From positions 1-64,000 of the forward strand of contig SHVE01000010.1 of assembly GCA_009694365.1 (NCBI GenBank): DNA of 64,000 nt. Reading direction: 5' to 3'. Under the pieces are notes generated by a model. The model searched no databases, was not told where the DNA came from, and saw only the letters and a program-made list of their open reading frames with translations. The translations under genes and the position numbers were made by a program. Numbering within the stretch: position 1 is the stretch's first letter; each line of letters begins with the position of its first letter. Source of the DNA: Thermoleophilia bacterium (GTDB taxonomy: Bacteria > Actinomycetota > Thermoleophilia > Miltoncostaeales > Miltoncostaeaceae). Of the stretch, positions 26,817 through 35,930 are shown in pieces.

Positions 26817-27824
26817 TCACCCGAACTCGACAACCACCTTCAGTGCCTCACCGGTGCGCGCGAGCCGGAAGGCCTCGCCCACCTCCTCAAATGGCACGTG
26901 ATGTGTGACGACCGAATCGCACCGCATGCGTCCGGTCGCGAGGAGGTCGAGCGCATCGCGAATGTCGGCGGGCCCGGCCGAGTACGTGGATTGCATCTCG
27001 ACCTCGCGCCAGAACACCGCACCGAGGTCGATGGGGACCATCTCACCCGGCGGTGTCGGCGCGAAGTACTGCACCACGCCGGCGGGGGCCGCGAGGTACA
27101 GGGCATCGTTCATGGCTCCGGGGTGATGCGTGCACACGATGACCTGATCCGCGAGGCGCCCCCCGAGGGCAGCGTGTACCGCGCTTCGCGAGCACGACGA
27201 CAGCACGGTCGCCCCGAGCGCCGCCGCCGCCGGGCGCCGCGCGGCATCGGGCTCAATCACGATCACCCGCGCGGCCCCAAGTACCAGTGCGAGTTCGGCC
27301 TCCATCAGCCCCATCGATCCGGCGCCGACGATGACCACGTGCGACCCCTCCCCCACGCCCGCCCGTCGCTGACCGCGAAGGACGCACGCGAGGGGTTCGA
27401 TCAGGGTCCCGGTGGCGTCGCTCATGCCCTCGGGAAGGACGTGGACATCGAGCGCCACGTTCTCGGCCGGCACACGGATAAGTTCGGCGAGCCCCCCGGG
27501 GTCGATGCGCGTGCGCCGAAACGTCTCACACAGCGTGTCGCGACCCCTCCGGCACAGGTCGCACTCGAGGCAGGGCACGTGGTGGTGCACAAACACCCGG
27601 TCACCCACCGCGAACGGCGCGCCCTCCCCCACCGCAACCACGTCGCCCACGGGCTCGTGGCCAAGGACCACCGGGGCCCTCGTGTCTTGGTACCACGCCA
27701 TAAGATCGGTACCGCAGATACCGCACGCGCGCGTGCGGATGAGGATCTCACCTGCCCCTGCCGTGGGGTCGGGGTGCTCCTCAATCGACAGACGCCCCGC
27801 GCCGTGGTAGATCACCGCCTTCAC
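26817..27824 (-). CDS. Zinc-dependent medium-chain dehydrogenase
   Basis: A member of the alcohol/sorbitol/threonine dehydrogenase (MDR) superfamily, oxidising a secondary alcohol or polyol with NAD(P); the substrate cannot be read from sequence. Catalytic zinc ligands are in ACGICGTDL and GHEPVGDV; the structural zinc lobe has the four-Cys pattern [15 protein letters not shown]; the Rossmann motif is [15 protein letters not shown]. 335 residues, full length. Upstream (right) lies a strong hairpin and a duplicated lipoprotein region. Confidence 0.88.
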   Translation of the reverse strand: MKAVIYHGAGRLSIEEHPDPTAGAGEILIRTRACGICGTDLMAWYQDTRAPVVLGHEPVGDVVAVGEGAPFAVGDRVFVHHHVPCLECDLCRRGRDTLCETFRRTRIDPGGLAELIRVPAENVALDVHVLPEGMSDATGTLIEPLACVLRGQRRAGVGEGSHVVIVGAGSMGLMEAELALVLGAARVIVIEPDAARRPAAAALGATVLSSCSRSAVHAALGGRLADQVIVCTHHPGAMNDALYLAAPAGVVQYFAPTPPGEMVPIDLGAVFWREVEMQSTYSAGPADIRDALDLLATGRMRCDSVVTHHVPFEEVGEAFRLARTGEALKVVVEFG

Positions 27825-27886
27825 GGCCGCGATGCTACCGGGGGACGATCAACCGGTCAGGCCGTGGCGGTGTCACCATGGTGTTG

Positions 27887-27929
27887 GTGACGTACACCCC
27901 CCGGGAGCCACCCGGGGGGTGTACGTCAC
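27887..27929. terminator. Perfect 19-bp hairpin
   Basis: GTGACGTACACCCCCCGGG and its exact reverse complement flank a 5-base loop (AGCCA). It lies 27 bp beyond the stop of the leftward lipoprotein gene (27956) and about 60 bp before the dehydrogenase start, so it is well placed as a terminator. No clear T-run follows, as is common in high-GC actinobacteria. The second duplication copy lacks an equivalent. Confidence 0.7.
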
Positions 27930-27955
27930 CACGGACCGAACCGTCACCCGATCGG

Positions 27956-28462
27956 CTAACCGGCGCTGTCGCTATCCACACAGTCAGTGAGGCCGAGTTC
28001 CGTGGCAGTGGCGTCCGTGTCGGCCTCGAGGGCCGTGAATTCGGCCGACGTCAACTCGGAGACGACCGCGACGAAATCGGCGCCATCGGTGGCCGTGGCT
28101 TCGATCTTCGTGAGCAGCGCGATCTGCTGGGTCATCTGAGCAATCCACGTCGTATTCGCGGCGACGAGTTCCTCTGGAGGGTTCAGGGCGGCCATATCAT
28201 CCACGACCCCCTGCCCGATGGTGATCGACATCGTCAGCAACGCCCTGAGGGATGCGACATCCGTCGGGATCTCCGTCGCATCAATCGTTTCATTGGCGTC
28301 GCGGCAGAGGGTGTTACCGGCCGTGACGTACTCCTCGACCGTCATCCGGGTCTCCCCGGCGGCGGTTGCCGCCCTCTTTTCCGACCCACCGCAACCGGCG
28401 AGGCCGCCGGCCGTGAGAAGTGCCGCGGCGGCGAACAACGCCGCCGTGCGTGAGCGATTCAT
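27956..28462 (-). CDS. Small lipoprotein of unknown function, copy A
   Basis: 168 residues from ATG 28462 with CGGAGGACAG directly upstream. A signal peptide (MNRSRTAALFAAAALLTAG) ends in the lipobox LAGC. The mature part is acidic and mostly helical (MTVEEYVTAGNTLCRDANET; LNPPEELVAANTTWIAQM; TATELGLTDC), with two further cysteines that could form a disulfide. The function is not recognised; the pattern resembles small exported helical-bundle proteins. It is a paralogue of the gene at 29113-29601, created by the tandem duplication here, and ends with a strong hairpin. Confidence 0.85.
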   Translation of the reverse strand: MNRSRTAALFAAAALLTAGGLAGCGGSEKRAATAAGETRMTVEEYVTAGNTLCRDANETIDATEIPTDVASLRALLTMSITIGQGVVDDMAALNPPEELVAANTTWIAQMTQQIALLTKIEATATDGADFVAVVSELTSAEFTALEADTDATATELGLTDCVDSDSAG

Positions 28463-28507
28463 CTGTCCTCCGAGAGTTCGGGGTACGCCCACGACAACCG
28501 GGGCGCA

Positions 28508-28611
28508 CCGAGGTGATTACCGATCATCAGCGGCGATTATACAGGCGGCAGACGGGATGCACCTCTACGCGCTCGCCGACCCGAGGCGATTACCGACCAT
28601 CAGTGGCGATT
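28508..28611. repeat. Near-direct repeat, 31 bp copies 73 bp apart
   Basis: 28508-28538 and 28581-28611 match at 28 of 31 positions (core GATTACCGAYCATCAG). Both copies are in the leader of lipoprotein A. The equivalent region before lipoprotein B (about 29650-29680) has one copy only, so this small duplication arose after the larger one or was lost there. Confidence 0.85.
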
Positions 28612-28685
28612 CTCCCGGGCAGCGGGTCGGTGACCTCGCCACTGCCCGGGGCAAGCAGGATACGCGACCCGGGCGCAGCGGGGTA

Positions 28686-28972
28686 CTACCCGCGATCGAC
28701 GCCCGTGACCTCGACGGAGCCGAACACCCGCTCCTCACCGTCCACGGCGATGACCAGGTGTCCGAACGCATCGATCCCACATCCGGTGCCGACGACCACG
28801 CCGCCCGGCGTGCCCAAGGTCACGCGCCCAGCTGCCAGATGATCGCGACGTCCGAACGCGGCCACGATGCCCCCGTGCCGTACTCCAACCAGACCGCGTA
28901 CCGACGACCGATGGCCCCGAGGGTGGCACCCAGCAGGTCGCCGCGGCGCGGACGCACGCCGAGCGCCGCGAC
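28686..28972 (-). pseudogene. 3' fragment of birA left by the tandem duplication
   Basis: Matches the last 95 or so codons of the intact birA (29762-30754): VAALGVRPRRGDLLG, LGAIGRRYAVWLEYG, then after a one-base frameshift near 28870 the remainder to the equivalent stop at 28686. It has no start codon and no catalytic part. It covers only the segment behind the catalytic core and cannot work alone. Confidence 0.85.
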
Positions 28973-29112
28973 GTTACCGGGGGACGAACAACCGATCGAT
29001 CGGCGACGTCGGCCGCGGTGCCGGGAACGCACCCGGTGCACCCGGGATCTGCCCCAGGTGCACCACGTCGCCATGAAACGGACCTCACCCGATCGGCTTT
29101 CCGGCGCTGTCC

Positions 29113-29601
29113 CTATCGGCAGTCGGTGAGACCGAGTTCCGTGGCAGTGGCGTCAATGTCCGCCGCGAGTGCCCTAACGTCGGGCGACAACAACTCGCGT
29201 GTAAGCGCGACGAAATCGGATCCTTCGGTTGCGGCGGCCGCGATCTCCGTGAGCACCCCGATCTGCTCGGCCATTTGATCAACGAGTTGCTGATTCGCGT
29301 CGGCGAGTTCCTCCGGGGGATTGAGACCGGACAGGCCATCCACGACCCCCTGCCCGATGGTGGTCGCGGTGGTCAGCACCACCGTGAGGGATGCGATATC
29401 CGTCGGGGTCCCCAGCGCATCGACCGTACCCTCGGCCTCGCGGCAGATGGTGTTACCGGCCGTGACGTACCCCTCGACCGTCATCCGGGTCTCCCCGGCG
29501 GCGGTTGCCGCCCTCGGTTCCGACCCACCGCAACCGGCGAGGCCGCCGGCCGTGAGGAGTGCTACTGCGACCAGCAGGGCCGACGTGCGTGAGCGATTCA
29601 T
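29113..29601 (-). CDS. Small lipoprotein of unknown function, copy B
   Basis: 162 residues from ATG 29601 with GGAGGACGG upstream. Signal peptide MNRSRTSALLVAVALLTAG and lipobox LAGC; mature part with MTVEGYVTAGNTICREAEGT, LNPPEELADANQQLVDQM and ATELGLTDC at the end. By eye well over half of positions match copy A, with signal peptide and C-terminus nearly identical, and both cysteines kept. Intact frames in both copies suggest both are still used. Lies directly downstream of birA (160 bp) in the same direction. Confidence 0.85.
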   Translation of the reverse strand: MNRSRTSALLVAVALLTAGGLAGCGGSEPRAATAAGETRMTVEGYVTAGNTICREAEGTVDALGTPTDIASLTVVLTTATTIGQGVVDGLSGLNPPEELADANQQLVDQMAEQIGVLTEIAAAATEGSDFVALTRELLSPDVRALAADIDATATELGLTDCR

Positions 29602-29761
29602 CCGTCCTCCACGGGAGATGGATACGCCCACGACAACCGGGGCGCGCCTTCGCGATTACCGACCATCAACAGCGACTCTACAAGCCAGCGGGTCGGTGAC
29701 CTCCCCACTGGCCGGGGCAGGCCGGATGCGGGACCGTGCGCGACTTGGGCACAGCGGCGTA

Positions 29762-30754
29762 CTACCCGCGATCGACGCCCGTCACCTCGCCGGAGCCGAA
29801 CACCCGCTCCTCACCGTCCACGGCGATGACGAGGCGTCCGAACGCATCGATCCCACATCCGGTGCCGACGACCATGCCGCCCGGCGTGCCGAGGGTCACG
29901 CGCCCACCCGCCAGATGATCGCGACGTCCGAACGCGGCCACGATGCCCCCCGCGCCGTGCTCCAACCACGCCGCGTACCGACGACCGATCGCCCCGAGGG
30001 CGGCAACCAGCAGGTCGCCGCGGCGCGGACGCACGCCGAGGGCCGCGAGTGACCCGGGCGTCCAGCGCGATCCCGGCACATCCGGAACCGGGCCGACGTT
30101 GATTCCCATCCCCGCCACTGCCCACGTCACCCGTTCCTGATCGGCCGACATCTCGCAGAGAATCCCCGCCACCTTGGTACCCCTCGCGAGGATGTCGTTG
30201 GGCCAGGCGATCTCGACATCGGACACCCCGATGGCCTCCAGTGCGTCGGCGAGCCCCACCGCGACGACGAGCGGCAGCATGCCGACATCGATGGGGCTGA
30301 CCCTCGGCCTCAGGATGATGGTGAACATCAGCGCCTCACCGGGGAGATCGAGCCATGCGCGGCCCCGGCGGCCACGACCGGCGGTCTGGTGATCCGTGCC
30401 GACGACCGTGCCCTCGATCGCGCCCTCCCGCGCACGACGGGATGCCTCGTCGTTCGTCGACGAGGTCTCGGGTGTCCACGTGACCGGCCCTGCCAACGGA
30501 TCGGTCAGCAGCGGCATGATCGCCGCGGGAATGACCGGGTCGGCCGACGGGTCGAGCACGTATCCGGCCCGCGTAGCCTCGATCGGCACGCCAGTGGCCC
30601 TCAGGGCGTCCACGTGGCGATGGACCGCCGCACGCGAGCACCCCAGTTCGCGCGCAAGTGCGCCGCCCGATACCCGCTTGCCGGCACGGGCCGCCAGCGC
30701 CACGAGAATCCTCTCGCGACGCTCGACGATCTCATCATGCGATGCGCCCCTCAT
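29762..30754 (-). CDS. birA: Biotin--[acetyl-CoA-carboxylase] ligase, with HTH domain
   Basis: Activates biotin with ATP and attaches it to the carboxyl carrier protein; the HTH version can also repress biotin genes. 330 residues. N-terminal winged helix (RRERILVALAARAGKRVSGG, LGCSRAAVHRHVDALRATG), catalytic domain with ETSSTNDEASRRAREGA, the ATP loop in TAGRGRRGRAWLDLPG (GRGRxGR) and WPNDILARGTKVAGILCEM, then a C-terminal SH3-like domain. No biotin operon gene is visible here, so any repressor role is untested. Its 3' third has been duplicated downstream. Confidence 0.94.
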   Translation of the reverse strand: MRGASHDEIVERRERILVALAARAGKRVSGGALARELGCSRAAVHRHVDALRATGVPIEATRAGYVLDPSADPVIPAAIMPLLTDPLAGPVTWTPETSSTNDEASRRAREGAIEGTVVGTDHQTAGRGRRGRAWLDLPGEALMFTIILRPRVSPIDVGMLPLVVAVGLADALEAIGVSDVEIAWPNDILARGTKVAGILCEMSADQERVTWAVAGMGINVGPVPDVPGSRWTPGSLAALGVRPRRGDLLVAALGAIGRRYAAWLEHGAGGIVAAFGRRDHLAGGRVTLGTPGGMVVGTGCGIDAFGRLVIAVDGEERVFGSGEVTGVDRG

Positions 30755-30995
30755 TGGGGCAAGCGTAGTGCCACGGACGCGTTGCCTCCCCGGTGGCCGC
30801 CGACGGGAACGGAGGGGCCAAGTTCACCGTACGTACCGAGGTCGACGACACGATCCGCATCCCGGCGGCGGCGAGGTGTGCGGGGATCCGCCACTGGCAC
30901 TCGACCTCTGCCCCCCGCGGTTCTGAGCGATTGTCGAGAGTCCCCGTCGACGAGTGGACCACGAGGAATGGCCCGCGCTCGTCCCCGGTGACCAA
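30735..30995 (-). CDS. Possible small protein overlapping the birA start
   Basis: An 86-codon frame with a TTG start and strongly GC-rich third positions. It includes ECQWRIPAHLAAAGMRIVSS and RTVNLAPPFPSAATGEATRP. Its end overlaps the birA start by 20 bp. No signal peptide, domain or ribosome binding site is recognised. The codon bias favours a real gene, but it could be chance in GC-rich DNA. If not coding, 30755-31081 is simply the birA promoter region. Confidence 0.3.
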   Translation of the reverse strand: MVTGDERGPFLVVHSSTGTLDNRSEPRGAEVECQWRIPAHLAAAGMRIVSSTSVRTVNLAPPFPSAATGEATRPWHYACPNEGRIA

Positions 30996-31081
30996 GTTCC
31001 GGGGTAATCCACCGCATCTCCATCGCGGCGTGGCCGTGCCTCGACGAGCGGGACCCCACTCGCGGCGCGAGGTCCCGGCAG

Positions 31082-31155
31082 TGCGCCCGGCTGGATTCGA
31101 ACCAGCGACCGTCGGATTAGAAGTCCGGTGCTCTATCCAGCTGAGCTACGGGCGC
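31082..31155 (-). tRNA. tRNA-Arg (TCT)
   Basis: Acceptor GCGCCCG pairs with CGGGCGC, discriminator A. D arm GCTCAGCTGGATAGAGC, anticodon loop CTTCTAA gives TCT, T arm GCTGG/CCAGC with TTCGAAT. The outer pair of the anticodon stem is C27-A43, a mismatch. CCA is not encoded. Confidence 0.93.
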
Positions 31156-31542
31156 CGAGTGCGGCCAGCCTAGCCGGATCGGTGCCCGCGCCCGAGGCGT
31201 CCATCTGCTCGAACGCCGGGGCGCCGGGACGATCGCGGATCGTGGATACCCACAGTTACCCGGGTCGGGGTGTCGGTGTGCCTGACGCCGTGCACGTTCG
31301 GCCGACTCCCGCCAACGACGACGGTTGGTCACCGCTGCCCGTCTCCGTCACCGTCCCGGTGGCCTCCCAAAGGATGCGGACCGTACGCCGTACGACGATG
31401 TGGTCACCGCCGCCGCGATGGACAACGTCCGATCAGTGACACGGCGGCGGCCCACACGGCAACTACTCGCGCGGACGTCCGCCCGCTACGGATGGAGCGT
31501 CCCCACCTCGCAGGCTTCCGCCGGGCATGGCACCGGAACGAC
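31156..31542. other. Intergenic region without a recognisable gene
   Basis: About 390 bp between tRNA-Arg and the terminator of the nitroreductase-like gene. Several overlapping frames are open on the plus strand, but none has a start with a ribosome binding site or a protein-like sequence. The right part is probably untranscribed spacer; the left part should carry the tRNA-Arg promoter. Confidence 0.5.
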
Positions 31543-31576
31543 ACGGGCCCCGCCACCCGAAGGCGACGGGGCCCGT
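31543..31576. terminator. Hairpin terminator of the nitroreductase-like gene
   Basis: ACGGGCCCCG and CGGGGCCCGT form a perfect 10-bp stem around a 14-base loop. It lies 26 bp past the stop codon of the leftward gene ending at 31602. No T-run follows. Confidence 0.65.
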
Positions 31577-31601
31577 GAGGACCATCCCGATGAAGCAGGG
31601 A

Positions 31602-32609
31602 CTACGAGAGGTACTTACTCGCGTCGATGCCGTGCTCGGTCATAAGCTTCTCGAAGGTCTCGCGCATCTCAGCCGGGTATTCCGGGAGGTCGCCCGAGGC
31701 GAGAACCGTCTTGGCCTGCTCGCGGATGTTGGGGCCGAAGTCCCAATCGTCGTCGTTCATGAGCCGCTCGATCTCCTTGGCGGGCCAGGACACGACACCC
31801 GGGTCACGGGAGAACTCGGCCGCGAGGCGGTCGATCTCCTCGTAACGGCCCGGAAGCGGAGCCTGCTCCTGAATCATGTTCTTGCCGCGGAGGGCCTCCT
31901 CGAGACCGTCGGCCATGGCGAGGGGCTTGCCGTGCTCCTGATCGTGGAACAGGCGGTCGAACTTGAGACGGGGACGCTGGCCACCGGCCTTAATGTCCTC
32001 GAGCGGATAGCCGACGGCGTGGCCCCACGTGAAGCGGTAGTGCGGTGGCAGGTTGAAGGCCTTGTCGATACCGCCCGGCTTGCGACCGAAGGCGATGAGG
32101 ATCGAACCGACACCGAGTGAGACACCGGCGAGCATCGACTGGGCAACGGCCTGACCTGACTCGAAGCGGAGGAAGTTCTCCGTGCGCTCGGTCGGGAAGC
32201 TCATAAGACGCGGAACGGTTTGCGTCATCGTGAACTCGTAGTTCCAGCCGTGGTACTTGGTGAGGGCACCGGACAGGGCGAGGGTCGAAAGACCGTCGTT
32301 GGCGCGGCCGTACCAAGCGTTGAGGTTGGTGAGCCAGAAGATGAGGTGCGACGACTGATTGATGATCTGGACGTTGAATCCAGAGACGCACTCCTCGATC
32401 TCATCCCAAAGATCGGAATCCTTGGTGACGACGATCGCCTCAGTGGCGTTGATGTTTCCCTGGCAGGACGCGAGGCGTCCCGCCTGCAGCATTGTGTGGA
32501 TCTTCCAGTCCTCGACCGTACGAGACGGGTCGTAGTACCGGAAAGATCGACGATTCCCAATCGCCTCGAGGACGGAGACGTCGGGGATGTCGGAGGCGTT
32601 GACGGCCAT
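31602..32609 (-). CDS. Nitroreductase-fold protein with extra C-terminal region
   Basis: 335 residues from ATG 32609 with GGGAGAG about ten bases upstream. The first 190 residues look like the FMN-binding nitroreductase fold: SVLEAIGNRRSFRYYDPSRT (the RRSxRxF phosphate-binding start), QAGRLASCQGNINATEAIVV, GQAVAQSMLAGVSLGVGSIL and GHAVGYPLED. A further 100 or so residues follow, rich in charged and Trp/Pro residues (GRYEEIDRLAAEF, WDFGPNIREQ), not typical of the short family. Substrate and partner unknown. It stands alone between a terminator and a divergent small gene. Confidence 0.75.
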   Translation of the reverse strand: MAVNASDIPDVSVLEAIGNRRSFRYYDPSRTVEDWKIHTMLQAGRLASCQGNINATEAIVVTKDSDLWDEIEECVSGFNVQIINQSSHLIFWLTNLNAWYGRANDGLSTLALSGALTKYHGWNYEFTMTQTVPRLMSFPTERTENFLRFESGQAVAQSMLAGVSLGVGSILIAFGRKPGGIDKAFNLPPHYRFTWGHAVGYPLEDIKAGGQRPRLKFDRLFHDQEHGKPLAMADGLEEALRGKNMIQEQAPLPGRYEEIDRLAAEFSRDPGVVSWPAKEIERLMNDDDWDFGPNIREQAKTVLASGDLPEYPAEMRETFEKLMTEHGIDASKYLS

Positions 32610-32825
32610 GGATCGAACTCTCCCTGATCTGGCGGGCGTTGACATTCGAGCGGCACCCATGCCGCGGTATCGGTCAATCTACACATGAGACCGGTGTGTT
32701 GCATAGGTCACGAACTCAACCCGCTTCGCCCGGAGGGATGAGCGCAGAAATGGACCCGTTCATCCCAGGGGAATCGGTGCGATTGACCGGGCATGGCACG
32801 AGCCCCGATGTCTAGCCTGCCCGCC

Positions 32826-33185
32826 ATGCCCAATCTACTGTTCGTCACCGTTCCCACCGATGAGGTCCTCACCAAGGAGGGCAAGGTCCGCTTCCCCGGC
32901 ACGGACGCCGCGGTTGCCGCCCTCACCGACGACGGCTGGACCGTCGAGGTCATCGACCCACTCTGGCCCGGCCCGCTTCATCGCGTGGAGGAGGGTGGCG
33001 TGGATGCCGTCCTCGTGTCGTGCTTCAAGGCCGTACCGCGCTCGCGTGACGCCGCATCCATGCTCTCCCGCATGGCCGAGGTCCCCGTCTTCACGGTGGG
33101 AGTTCTCCAGAAGGACGACGCCTTCCGCACCATGGCCCCGGACGTCGGTGTACTGCGCAACATCGGAGAACTCCCGCAGGGCTGA
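32826..33185 (+). CDS. Small alpha/beta protein of unknown function
   Basis: 119 residues from ATG 32826. Alternating beta/alpha pattern (NLLFVTVPTDEVLTKEGKVR; WTVEVIDPLWPG; GVDAVLVSCFKAV; VPVFTVGVLQKDD) suggests a small Rossmann-like fold, but no binding motif is identifiable. It is transcribed away from the nitroreductase-like gene and converges on mutS2 with 88 bp between stops. Confidence 0.65.
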   Translation: MPNLLFVTVPTDEVLTKEGKVRFPGTDAAVAALTDDGWTVEVIDPLWPGPLHRVEEGGVDAVLVSCFKAVPRSRDAASMLSRMAEVPVFTVGVLQKDDAFRTMAPDVGVLRNIGELPQG

Positions 33186-33273
33186 TTCCCCCGGGGCGGG
33201 CCATCGCCCGGACAGCGGTTCGTCCGGAGCGGTGGCCCATCACCCGCGTTGCGAACATCCCGAGGCACACCAC

Positions 33274-35625
33274 CTAGAGGCTGGCGATGGTCGCGCCGTC
33301 GCCGCCATCCTGCGGACCCGCGAGTTCGGCCGACGCGACCAGCGGATGAGCAGCCAACTCCTCGCGGATCGACTCCCGAAGTGCCCCGGTACCCCGGCCA
33401 TGGATGATGCGCACCGTCTCGAGGCCCGCCTGGGCCGCCATGTCGATGTGATCACGTACCGCCCGCCGCGCCGCATCGGCACGTTGGCCGCGCACATCCA
33501 CCTCCGACGCAATCGGCGCGAGCACGGGACGTAGCTCGGCGCGCGGTGCGGGCCGGGCCGTTGCCGCGGGCGTGGGGTCCCGTGCCAGACGCGACAGCGG
33601 CACGCGTACCCGTATCGATGGACCCTGAAGTTCCGCGTGCCCGCCCTCGATACTGATGACAATCCCCCGCACCCCAAGGGCGACATCGACGGCGGCCTCT
33701 CCCACCTCGGGCGTGCGGCCGGGGGGGACGGGCTCCGCCATCCCCGACAGGCGATCGGTGGCCCGGCGGGCCACCTCGTCGGCGGCGCCCAGACGGCGGT
33801 CCCGGTCCTTCTGGTGATCTCCTGATCGGCGGTCGCGATCCTCGAGCCGGCGGCCCGCCGCGATATCCCGTCGCAGCGCAGCAAGATCACCCCGGAGTTC
33901 CGTCAGTTCGGCCTCCACCTCGGCACGCAGACGGATTCGCTCGGTGTCCGCCCGAGCGCGGAGCGTCTCACGCTCAACCTCGGCGTCGTGTCGCTCACGC
34001 TCGGCGCACGCACGAGCCTCGGCGGCGATCGCGCGGTCGCTCTCGGCCTCCGCCCGTGCCCTCTCGGCGTCCTCGGTGAGCCCGTCCAACGCATTGCGCT
34101 CCGCGCCGAGGGCGTCCCGTGCGCGGTCCAGAACGTGTGGGGGCATACCCAACCGTTCCGCGATCCCAATGGCGTGCGACCCACCCGGATCGCCCACCAC
34201 AAGGCGGTACGTGGGTCCGAGCGTATCGGGGTCGAGCCCCACGGCCGCGTTGCTCGCGCCATCCGTGGCGACGGCCCACGACTTGACCTCGGGCGAGTGC
34301 GTCGTGGCAAGGACCCGGGTGCCGCGCCCGAGCAGTTCGCCCAACACGGCCTGTGCGATGGCGGCGCCCTCCGAGGGGTCGGTACCCGCGCCCACCTCGT
34401 CCAGCAGGACAAGGGACTGGGGCCCGGCGTCGGCGAGCACACCGATGAGGGTGCGCATATGCGCCGAGAACGTGGAGAGACTCTCCGCGATCGACTGCTC
34501 GTCGCCGATGTCGGCGATAACCGCGTCGAACACCGGAAGCCGTACACGATCGGCAGGGGGCTCCAGTCCGCACTGGTGGAGCAGAGCGAAGAGCCCGAGG
34601 GTCTTGAGCGCCACGGTCTTGCCGCCGGTGTTGGGCCCACTCACCACGAGGGTTCGGATTCCCGCGAGGTCAAGACTGATCGGCACGGCGCGGACCGGAT
34701 CGAGCAGCGGATGTCGGGCATTCACCAACAGAGGTTCGCCGGGTTCCACCGGGGCCCCGCGCCACGCGCGTGAGAGTGACGCCCGAGCGAGACGGAGGTC
34801 AATTTCGGCGAGAGCCTCCGTCGCCGCATCGAGCGCATGCCCTCTCTCGTCCACCATCGCGGCGAGAGCGGCGAGGATGGCCGCCACTTCCTCGCGCTCC
34901 CGCGACACGGCCTCGCGCACGCGGTTGCCGGCCTCCACGACCACGAGGGGCTCGATGAACAACGTCGCGCCGGAATCACTGGTGTCGTGCACGATGCCCG
35001 GAATCGCCGACCGCGATGACGCCTTGACGGCCAGCACCGGACGGCCCGCGCGCTCGGTGATGAACCCCTCCTGGAGGTGCGTGCGGGACGCCTGGGCGAT
35101 CTCGCGAAGGGCCTCCTGAGCCTGCCGCGTGAGTTCGGCCACGTCGCGTCGCGCACGCGTAAGTACGGGGGAGGCATCATCGCGAATGCCACCGCGGCCA
35201 TCGAGGCACGCGTCGAGACGCACGACAATGCGCTGCAGAGTTCCGACCTCGATCCTGCCGGCAACCGCGGTGGCGAGCGGAGCAACGTCGGCGTGCTCGG
35301 CGAGCGCCGCCTGTACCTCCCCCGCCACCTCAGCCGTGGCGCGAATGCGTTCGAGCGCCGCGATCTCGATCCCAGCCCCGCGCCGGGCATCGGCCACGTC
35401 GGGCCGGATGTCGTAGGCCCCACCCGGTCCGTTGACCCCGAGTTCCCAGAGTTCGACGGCCTCGCGCGTGATGGCCCGCAGATCGGCCACCTCGTCCGCG
35501 TCCGCCGTCGGCATGATCTCGCGGGCACGGGCGGCCCCGCCCGGAAACGCGGCGAGTCCGGCGAGTCGCTCCCGGATGGCCGGCAGTTCAAGCAGATCAA
35601 TGGTGTGGAGGTCCACGGCGTGCAT
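33274..35625 (-). CDS. mutS2: Endonuclease MutS2
   Basis: A MutS-family ATPase with a C-terminal Smr nuclease domain; family members act on recombination intermediates or on collided ribosomes. 783 residues from ATG 35625 (MHAVDLHTIDLLELPAIRER). ATPase motifs: VSGPNTGGKTVALKTLGL (Walker A), LVLLDEVGAGTDPSEGAAIA (Walker B), VLATTHSPEVKSW. A long charged coiled coil (ERERHDAEVERETLRARADT) precedes the KOW-like and Smr domains; the Smr motif IIHGRGTGALRESIRE is present. An upstream in-frame ATG (35673) is possible but not conserved. Alone on its strand. Confidence 0.95.
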   Translation of the reverse strand: MHAVDLHTIDLLELPAIRERLAGLAAFPGGAARAREIMPTADADEVADLRAITREAVELWELGVNGPGGAYDIRPDVADARRGAGIEIAALERIRATAEVAGEVQAALAEHADVAPLATAVAGRIEVGTLQRIVVRLDACLDGRGGIRDDASPVLTRARRDVAELTRQAQEALREIAQASRTHLQEGFITERAGRPVLAVKASSRSAIPGIVHDTSDSGATLFIEPLVVVEAGNRVREAVSREREEVAAILAALAAMVDERGHALDAATEALAEIDLRLARASLSRAWRGAPVEPGEPLLVNARHPLLDPVRAVPISLDLAGIRTLVVSGPNTGGKTVALKTLGLFALLHQCGLEPPADRVRLPVFDAVIADIGDEQSIAESLSTFSAHMRTLIGVLADAGPQSLVLLDEVGAGTDPSEGAAIAQAVLGELLGRGTRVLATTHSPEVKSWAVATDGASNAAVGLDPDTLGPTYRLVVGDPGGSHAIGIAERLGMPPHVLDRARDALGAERNALDGLTEDAERARAEAESDRAIAAEARACAERERHDAEVERETLRARADTERIRLRAEVEAELTELRGDLAALRRDIAAGRRLEDRDRRSGDHQKDRDRRLGAADEVARRATDRLSGMAEPVPPGRTPEVGEAAVDVALGVRGIVISIEGGHAELQGPSIRVRVPLSRLARDPTPAATARPAPRAELRPVLAPIASEVDVRGQRADAARRAVRDHIDMAAQAGLETVRIIHGRGTGALRESIREELAAHPLVASAELAGPQDGGDGATIASL

Positions 35626-35665
35626 TGTGACGCGCTGGGACAATCGGCGTGATACGAACCCCGGC

Positions 35666-35929
35666 GTGCTCATCGTATCCACGCGCACCGTCGCCGCCCG
35701 GATCCCCACGCGCTCCGACCTGGCCGCGATTGTCAGGCTGCGCTCAGGCGACCGGTCCCACCTCACCGCCAACGTGCACCACAGGCTCGGGGACGCCCGT
35801 GGTCGCGGTGAGATGGACGGCCTGCGTCCGCATCACCGGTGGCGTGTGTGCACCGACCATATGGCCGGCACCTGCGTGAAGATCGATATCGCCGACCCCG
35901 AGATGGCCCTGTTGGGCATGGTCGACTGA
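35666..35929 (+). CDS. Small protein of unknown function upstream of an SDR gene
   Basis: 87 codons from GTG 35666 with GC-rich third positions, ending TGA one base before the start of the SDR gene. Sequence includes TRSDLAAIVRLRSGDRSHLT and CTDHMAGTCVKIDIADPEMA. No domain recognised. It is divergent from mutS2 (41 bp apart) and probably co-transcribed with the SDR gene. The coding nature is inferred from codon bias and tight spacing only. Confidence 0.45.
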   Translation: MLIVSTRTVAARIPTRSDLAAIVRLRSGDRSHLTANVHHRLGDARGRGEMDGLRPHHRWRVCTDHMAGTCVKIDIADPEMALLGMVD

Positions 35930-35930
35930 C

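Larger units (their letters stand above)
27830..30048. repeat. Tandem duplication of about 1.14 kb: lipoprotein gene plus the 3' third of birA
   Basis: The stretch 27830-28972 and the stretch from 28969 to about 30048 carry the same order: a short ACCGGGGGACGA flank, a lipoprotein gene, then the 3' end of birA. The left copy stops inside birA, at the point where the right copy begins (near GCCGCGA, 28965-28975). The right copy continues into full-length birA. The copies have diverged by substitutions and indels, so the duplication is not recent. Spacing of the two lipoprotein stops is 1157 bp. Confidence 0.9.

Noticed and set aside
30735-31081. Region upstream of birA considered as a biotin operator
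   Set aside because: No inverted repeat resembling a BirA operator was seen, and no biotin genes are nearby.
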